Part shown: positions 35,201 through 38,263 of the stretch, in pieces
Layout: each line of letters begins with the position of its first letter
Position numbering within the stretch: the stretch's first letter is position 1
Source: Bacteroidota bacterium
GTDB taxonomy: Bacteria > Bacteroidota > Bacteroidia > Bacteroidales > GCA-2748055
NCBI GenBank assembly: GCA_024640885.1
Contig: JAHEEC010000033.1
Span: 1-38,263 of the forward strand
Direction of reading: 5' to 3'
DNA: 38,263 nt
Notes under the pieces: generated by a model
The model's database searches: none
The model's input: the letters and a program-made list of their open reading frames with translations, nothing else
Told to the model about the DNA's origin: nothing
Position numbers and translations under genes: made by a program

Positions 35201-35516
35201 CCGCAATGGCCCGGTCCTTTCCCGATGCAAAAATAACCAGGTAACCCTGGGGGCCAAGCACCACATCAGGAATGAGCCACTTGGCGGGAATGGAGGGATC
35301 ATCTGTAAGTGCCCAGCCGGAGAGGCTTACCGCCACTGATCCGTCATTGAAGATTTCGATCCAGTCCGAAAAGTCCCCATCCCCATCGGCCAGGGTCTGG
35401 TCGTTGATGGCCATGAATTCATTGATGCGCACCGGGTCACTCTGTCCCCAGAGCGAGATTTGCAACACCATCAAAACTGAGAGTAGCCAGGGTAGTGGCC
35501 GCACGGTTATCCTCAT
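32220..35516 (-). CDS. T9SS-exported CotH-kinase / lamin-tail protein
   Basis: This 1098-residue surface protein has a signal peptide (about 1-24), a lamin-tail domain (about 27-150; RINEFMAIND, DWIEIFND), a chitobiase-like beta-sandwich (about 175-245; ADIWYTTDGTTP), a CotH-type protein kinase domain (about 300-720), a second chitobiase-like domain (about 750-825), a second lamin-tail domain (about 840-965) and a T9SS sorting domain (about 1010-1098; QNYPNPFSD). In the kinase region VQLQGGHSRR...PKHSFR, NTDWDHHNW and CWDEEHIL match the conserved lysine, catalytic and metal-binding sites of CotH. CotH kinases phosphorylate secreted proteins, or in related families transfer other groups. The target is unknown. 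It is convergent with the esterase gene, 33 bases apart, and may not belong to the same regulon. Confidence 0.9.
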   Translation of the reverse strand: MRITVRPLPWLLSVLMVLQISLWGQSDPVRINEFMAINDQTLADGDGDFSDWIEIFNDGSVAVSLSGWALTDDPSIPAKWLIPDVVLGPQGYLVIFASGKDRAIAGSELHTSFKLSGSGEYLALTDATGNAVTRFDPSYPAQQAGQSYGFINGIFVPFTVPTPGEVNFQEGAVLPSPVFSAGHGYYEGPFDLEISSEFPGADIWYTTDGTTPGIGSGSLYASPISIDSTIIVRAILEKDGQQPGQVATQSYIFLDDVIRQPNNPEGYPALWGPYTAISGTAIADYEMDPEMLDDPDFATTVIEGLKSLPVMSLVSDISNFFSFSTDPDSGGIYIHTGAPISRTEDGLGKGWERPASIEYFNGTGSGSFQVNCGVQLQGGHSRRPEKSPKHSFRLLFKSEYGASKLEFPLFGEEAETSFNSLILRAGFGNSWIHHSNDERVRAQYLRDIWSKDTQRAMGHPSSHSEYVHLFINGIYWGVYAPSERMDADFASSYMEGAPEEFDVIKDYQDVANGEIDAWNRTVTMANAGLADNDSYQLIQGKNPDGARNPLLEAMVDVTNLADYMLINFYGGNTDWDHHNWAVMRNRVNPGTGFKFLCWDEEHILKTVSENVLGENNDQCPSRIFQQLRENDQFLRLFADRVRLYCFGDGLLTPQSAAGRWMERMYQVEPAIPVESARWGDYRRDVHPYQAFGPFDLYTYEDYWLPQQAFMLNTYFPNRTAAFLNQLRASGLYPAADAPVFLINGEPIGVDDVVKGDMLSMTSPEGIIYYTTSGVDPANWDAEEAGSVPPAGDALLFSEPLPLERSSHILARTFLDGNWSALTGSFFTFPEDYRDIMITEIHYHPLDGDTADNSKFEFIELKNTGISTMELQGLSFVEGVDYTFRAGSVLTPGGFVVVASDEMNFFERYGFLPVGEYSGNLNNGGERIRLGNPDGDTVSMMLFDNNPPWPEMADGFGYSLVPVEFNPVGDQNGPQNWRASHQVGGSPGRDDTETTSREEHFASSPEYILGQNYPNPFSDLTHIQYVLPEPVYVELSVYNLVGQKLAVLESGVKNSGSHLVSWDGTDDSGEVVSEGVYFYRMVIRSHKGDQVFTRKMIRF

Positions 35517-35522
35517 TCCCAC

Positions 35523-35706
35523 CTTCCTATTATTAAGTTCTAACAGGGGCTAAAGGTAATGAACCTTCCTTCTACTTCGATACCTATTTATTCTGTATAT
35601 TGGCATAAATTGGGGTAAAAACAGGTTGGCCGGGGATGAAATTAAACCCAATCCATCTTCTCGAGGTCTAATGAATCATGTCTTACCTTACCAACAAACT
35701 AAAACT
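35523..35706. other. divergent intergenic region
   Basis: This 184-base gap holds the promoters of the CotH gene (-) and the Tat oxidoreductase gene (+). On the + strand TATATTGG (one mismatch to TAnnTTTG) and on the - strand TACCTTTA (one mismatch, + strand 35553-35560) are the nearest matches to the -7 consensus. Neither is convincing. Confidence 0.35.
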
Positions 35707-37230
35707 ATGAATCGGAAAAAATCAAACAAAGCAACCGGAAAGGATCTCTCCAGAAGGGATTTTATTGGAAAAACTACCGCGGCCGCGGCTGCATTCACCA
35801 TTGTCCCCCGCCACGTCCTTGGCGGAAAAGGATATACTGCTCCCAGCGATATGGTCAATGTGGCCGGGATCGGACTGGGCAACCAGGGAGGGAGTGATAT
35901 CCAGAATATTGCCACACCTGATGTACCCATCCAGCGGCGAATGGGACTTCCGGGGATGTTGATGCAGCGCTCTGCGGGCATAAGGCCTTCAGGGGGAGGA
36001 TTTCAGGGAGGCGGAACACGGACAAGGCGGGAGGGAGTGGCAAACTCGGATTCCCCTACCCAGATGGGGGCAGCCGGCGGGGAAGAGAGTTTCAAGCATG
36101 CCAATATTTACGCGTTGTGTGATGTCGATTCGGAATATGCCGGGCATATTTTTGCTGGGTACCCCAAGGCCAAGGTGTATGATGATTTCCGTAAAATGAT
36201 CGATAAGGAGAAAGAGCTGGATGCGGTGGTGATCGGGACACCTGACCACACCCATGCGGTTATTGCAGCCTATGCCATGCATGCCGGAAAACATGTATTT
36301 GTGGAAAAGCCCATGGCCAAAACCATTCATGAAGTCAGGTTCCTGAGGGATCTGGCTAAAAAGACCGGGGTGGTTACCCAGATGGGGAACCAGGGACATA
36401 ACACCGAGGGAACCATGCAGACCGTGGAGTGGATCCAGTCCGGGGCCATCGGTTGGGTCAGGGAGGTGCATATGTGGTCCAACCGGCCGGTCTGGAAACA
36501 GGGATATTTTGACCGTCCCGCCGGTGTGGCAGTTCCAGGGAACCTCAACTACGATGTGTGGCTGGGACCGGCTCCTGAAAAGCCCTACAATCCTGAAACC
36601 ACCCATTTTGCATGGCGGGGTTTATGGGACTACGGCACCGGCGCAATGGGGGACATGGGTGCGCACACCTTTGATGCGCCCATCTGGGCCCTCAACCTGG
36701 GCCTTCCTACCAGGATCCAGGCAACCACCACTCCTTTCAACAGTGAGTACCTTCCAATCTCTGAAAGTGTAACCTATGAATTTCCGGCACGCGGTGACAT
36801 GCCTCCTGTGACCGTCACCTGGAGCGACGGGGGCATCAAGCCGGCCCGTCCCTCAGCACTGGAAGCGGACCGCCGCCTGAGGGAAGCATTGTATATCGGT
36901 GACAAGGGTATGCTGATGCATGGGACCCATGGGGCCGCACCTGAACTTATTCCTATGGATCCGGGCTTTGTTGAGCCCGAAAAGTGGCTGCCTCGTCCCA
37001 GCAGTGTCTATGTGGATTTCATAGAAGCCATCAAGGAGGGTAGAAAAGCGGCCAATGATTTTGAAATCTCCAGCAAACTGACCGAGATCATGTTGCTCAC
37101 CAATATCGCAGTGGCTGCTCAGCAGGTCAATATAACTCTGGAATACGATGCGGAGAATATGAAGATCACCAATCTCCCGGAAGCAAATGATTACTTCCAC
37201 TATGCTTACCGCGATGGATGGAGCCTCTGA
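35707..37230 (+). CDS. Tat-exported Gfo/Idh/MocA family oxidoreductase
   Basis: This 507-residue NAD(P)-dependent oxidoreductase begins with a twin-arginine signal (SRRDFIGK, then an Ala-rich core ending near VLGG), so it is exported already folded with its cofactor. The Rossmann part starts at VNVAGIGLGNQGG. VIGTPDHTHAV and VEKPMAKT are the family's conserved cofactor and catalytic Lys motifs. The C-terminal domain (about 250-507) holds GTGAMGDMGAHTFD. A Gly/Arg-rich insert of about 60 residues (about 78-135) sits between the first and second strands. The start at 35707 gives the Tat signal; the longer frame adds 27 unlikely residues. Periplasmic members oxidise or rearrange free or glycosidic sugars; the substrate here is not known. 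Confidence 0.92.
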   Translation: MNRKKSNKATGKDLSRRDFIGKTTAAAAAFTIVPRHVLGGKGYTAPSDMVNVAGIGLGNQGGSDIQNIATPDVPIQRRMGLPGMLMQRSAGIRPSGGGFQGGGTRTRREGVANSDSPTQMGAAGGEESFKHANIYALCDVDSEYAGHIFAGYPKAKVYDDFRKMIDKEKELDAVVIGTPDHTHAVIAAYAMHAGKHVFVEKPMAKTIHEVRFLRDLAKKTGVVTQMGNQGHNTEGTMQTVEWIQSGAIGWVREVHMWSNRPVWKQGYFDRPAGVAVPGNLNYDVWLGPAPEKPYNPETTHFAWRGLWDYGTGAMGDMGAHTFDAPIWALNLGLPTRIQATTTPFNSEYLPISESVTYEFPARGDMPPVTVTWSDGGIKPARPSALEADRRLREALYIGDKGMLMHGTHGAAPELIPMDPGFVEPEKWLPRPSSVYVDFIEAIKEGRKAANDFEISSKLTEIMLLTNIAVAAQQVNITLEYDAENMKITNLPEANDYFHYAYRDGWSL

Positions 37231-37357
37231 TCGGCACTGCCGGTTTTGATAAGGATAATTGTCAAAGGTATAATATGCTTGATCCGGGGATCGCCAAACC
37301 AGATTTTTCTGTGCCGGCCTTTTCCCGGATTTTTTTATTTCCTTACCTTGGTACATT

Positions 37358-38263
37358 ATGACTGAACGAATCATCAGGTGGGGCATGATCGGTACGGGCA
37401 ACGTGACCGAGAAAAAGAGTGCCCCCTCTTTCAACAAGATTGAGAACTCCAGGCTGGTGGCCGTGGCGAACCGCACCCCTTCGAAAGCAGAAGATTATGC
37501 GAAACGCCATGGTGTACCCACCTGGCACAGGGATCCCTATGATGTGATCCGAAATCCCGAGGTGGACATCGTTTACATCTCCACCCCTCCCGGATCGCAC
37601 ATGGAATACGCCCTTGAGACCATCAGGACCGGCAAGCCAGTCTACATCGAGAAGCCCATGGCCAGGACCGCAGAGGAGTGCAGGATCATCAATGAGGCAG
37701 CTGAAAAAAAGGATATCCCTGTGTTTGTGGCCTATTACCGAAGGTCACTGGATTATTTCAACAAAGTCCGGGAAGTCCTGGACGCCGGAAAACTTGGAAA
37801 GATCTTGCATATCAACCTGCGACAATATTTCCCCGCCAGGGATGAGGACCGGAACCGGGATGCACTGCCCTGGAGGGTGATCCCGGCGGATTCAGGGGGC
37901 GGATATTTCCACGATATGGGCTGTCACGCCCTGGATATAATTTTTTACCTCTTTGGGAACCCGGTGTCGGTTTCCGGATCGAAAACCAATGTGGGCGGGC
38001 TTTATGACCCGGAAGATACCATCGGGGCCTCCCTGGTACTTCACAACGATTTGATGGTCAATGGTTGCTGGAGCTTTGTAACCCCCGAACCTCTTCGGCA
38101 GGACCGGGTGGAAGTGACCGGGCTCAAGGGCAGGATGGAGTTCTCCATCTTCAGTTTCGAACCGATTACACTTATCCTCGGGGAGCACCAGGAGACCATA
38201 GTCCCCATCCAGCCCGAGCACATCCAGATGCCCCTGATCAGTTCCATCGTTTCTCAACTGAAC
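37358..38263 (+). CDS. Gfo/Idh/MocA family oxidoreductase, cut by window end
   Basis: The frame opens at ATG 37358 and stays open for 302 codons to the last base, so the 3' end is missing. The product has no signal peptide and should be cytoplasmic. WGMIGTGNVTEKKSAPSF is the dinucleotide-binding start, STPPGSHMEYA the second Rossmann motif, and YIEKPMART holds the conserved catalytic-site Lys. The C-terminal part has GGGYFHDMGCHALDII, where the conserved His is expected. It differs clearly from the Tat-exported relative upstream, so the pair is not a recent duplication. It probably reduces or oxidises an imported sugar. Family assignment is firm; the reaction is unknown. Confidence 0.93.
   Translation, partial: MTERIIRWGMIGTGNVTEKKSAPSFNKIENSRLVAVANRTPSKAEDYAKRHGVPTWHRDPYDVIRNPEVDIVYISTPPGSHMEYALETIRTGKPVYIEKPMARTAEECRIINEAAEKKDIPVFVAYYRRSLDYFNKVREVLDAGKLGKILHINLRQYFPARDEDRNRDALPWRVIPADSGGGYFHDMGCHALDIIFYLFGNPVSVSGSKTNVGGLYDPEDTIGASLVLHNDLMVNGCWSFVTPEPLRQDRVEVTGLKGRMEFSIFSFEPITLILGEHQETIVPIQPEHIQMPLISSIVSQLN

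Noticed and set aside
37232-37250. Small hairpin CGGC-ACT-GCCG followed by TTTT
   Set aside because: A four-base stem is too weak to call a terminator.
37281-37292. Palindrome GATCCGGGGATC
   Set aside because: It is a single short inverted repeat with no second copy and no promoter placement to support operator function.

Overview
The window is an accessory, carbohydrate-degrading chromosomal region of a Bacteroidota bacterium. The evidence is a SusC/SusD pair, an ECF sigma/FecR regulatory pair, a hybrid two-component regulator, several type IX secretion (T9SS) C-terminal sorting domains, and near absence of Shine-Dalgarno-like spacers. The lineage below phylum cannot be fixed from this sequence; a free-living, T9SS-positive polymer degrader is the best guess. 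Coding density is high. No gap between genes exceeds about 250 bases, and I saw no tRNA, rRNA, CRISPR array or insertion sequence.

Left block (1-15095, + strand). The 3' end of an ECF sigma factor is followed by its FecR-type anti-sigma factor. Then comes what looks like one long operon: an STN-containing SusC transporter, a SusD lipoprotein, a DUF1080 (3-keto-disaccharide hydrolase family) protein, a heparinase II/III-fold lyase, a small secreted protein of unknown role, a secreted sugar isomerase/epimerase-like TIM barrel, an Nramp-fold transporter lacking the usual metal motif, a secreted beta-helix protein with a T9SS tail, and the broken remnant of a T9SS-exported pectate lyase. A strong bidirectional hairpin ends the block.

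Middle block (15180-20587, - strand). Three unfamiliar T9SS-exported proteins lie in a row, with hairpin terminators after each. The first-transcribed one has three tandem copies of a ~230-residue domain that I do not recognise as a named family. The second may contain a single divergent relative of that domain.

Right-middle block (20741-24345, - strand). A GH105 unsaturated glycuronyl hydrolase, a GH28 polygalacturonase and a LamG-domain protein form an operon with a good Bacteroidota -7 element upstream. The next gene, also on the - strand, is a full HTCC regulator with its own -7 match. Divergent from it are a GH43 glycosidase and a CE12-type esterase fused to a ThuA-like domain. A 1100-residue CotH-kinase/lamin-tail T9SS protein lies convergent to these.

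Right end (35707-38263, + strand). There are two Gfo/Idh/MocA oxidoreductases, one with a Tat signal and one cytoplasmic and cut by the window edge.

Taken together, GH28, GH105, CE12, GH43 and the pectate lyase remnant point to pectin (homogalacturonan/rhamnogalacturonan) as the main substrate. DUF1080, the secreted isomerase and the oxidoreductases suggest an added oxidative (3-keto sugar) route. The most unusual parts are the tandem-domain T9SS cluster, the Nramp-like transporter without a canonical metal site, and the gutted pectate lyase.
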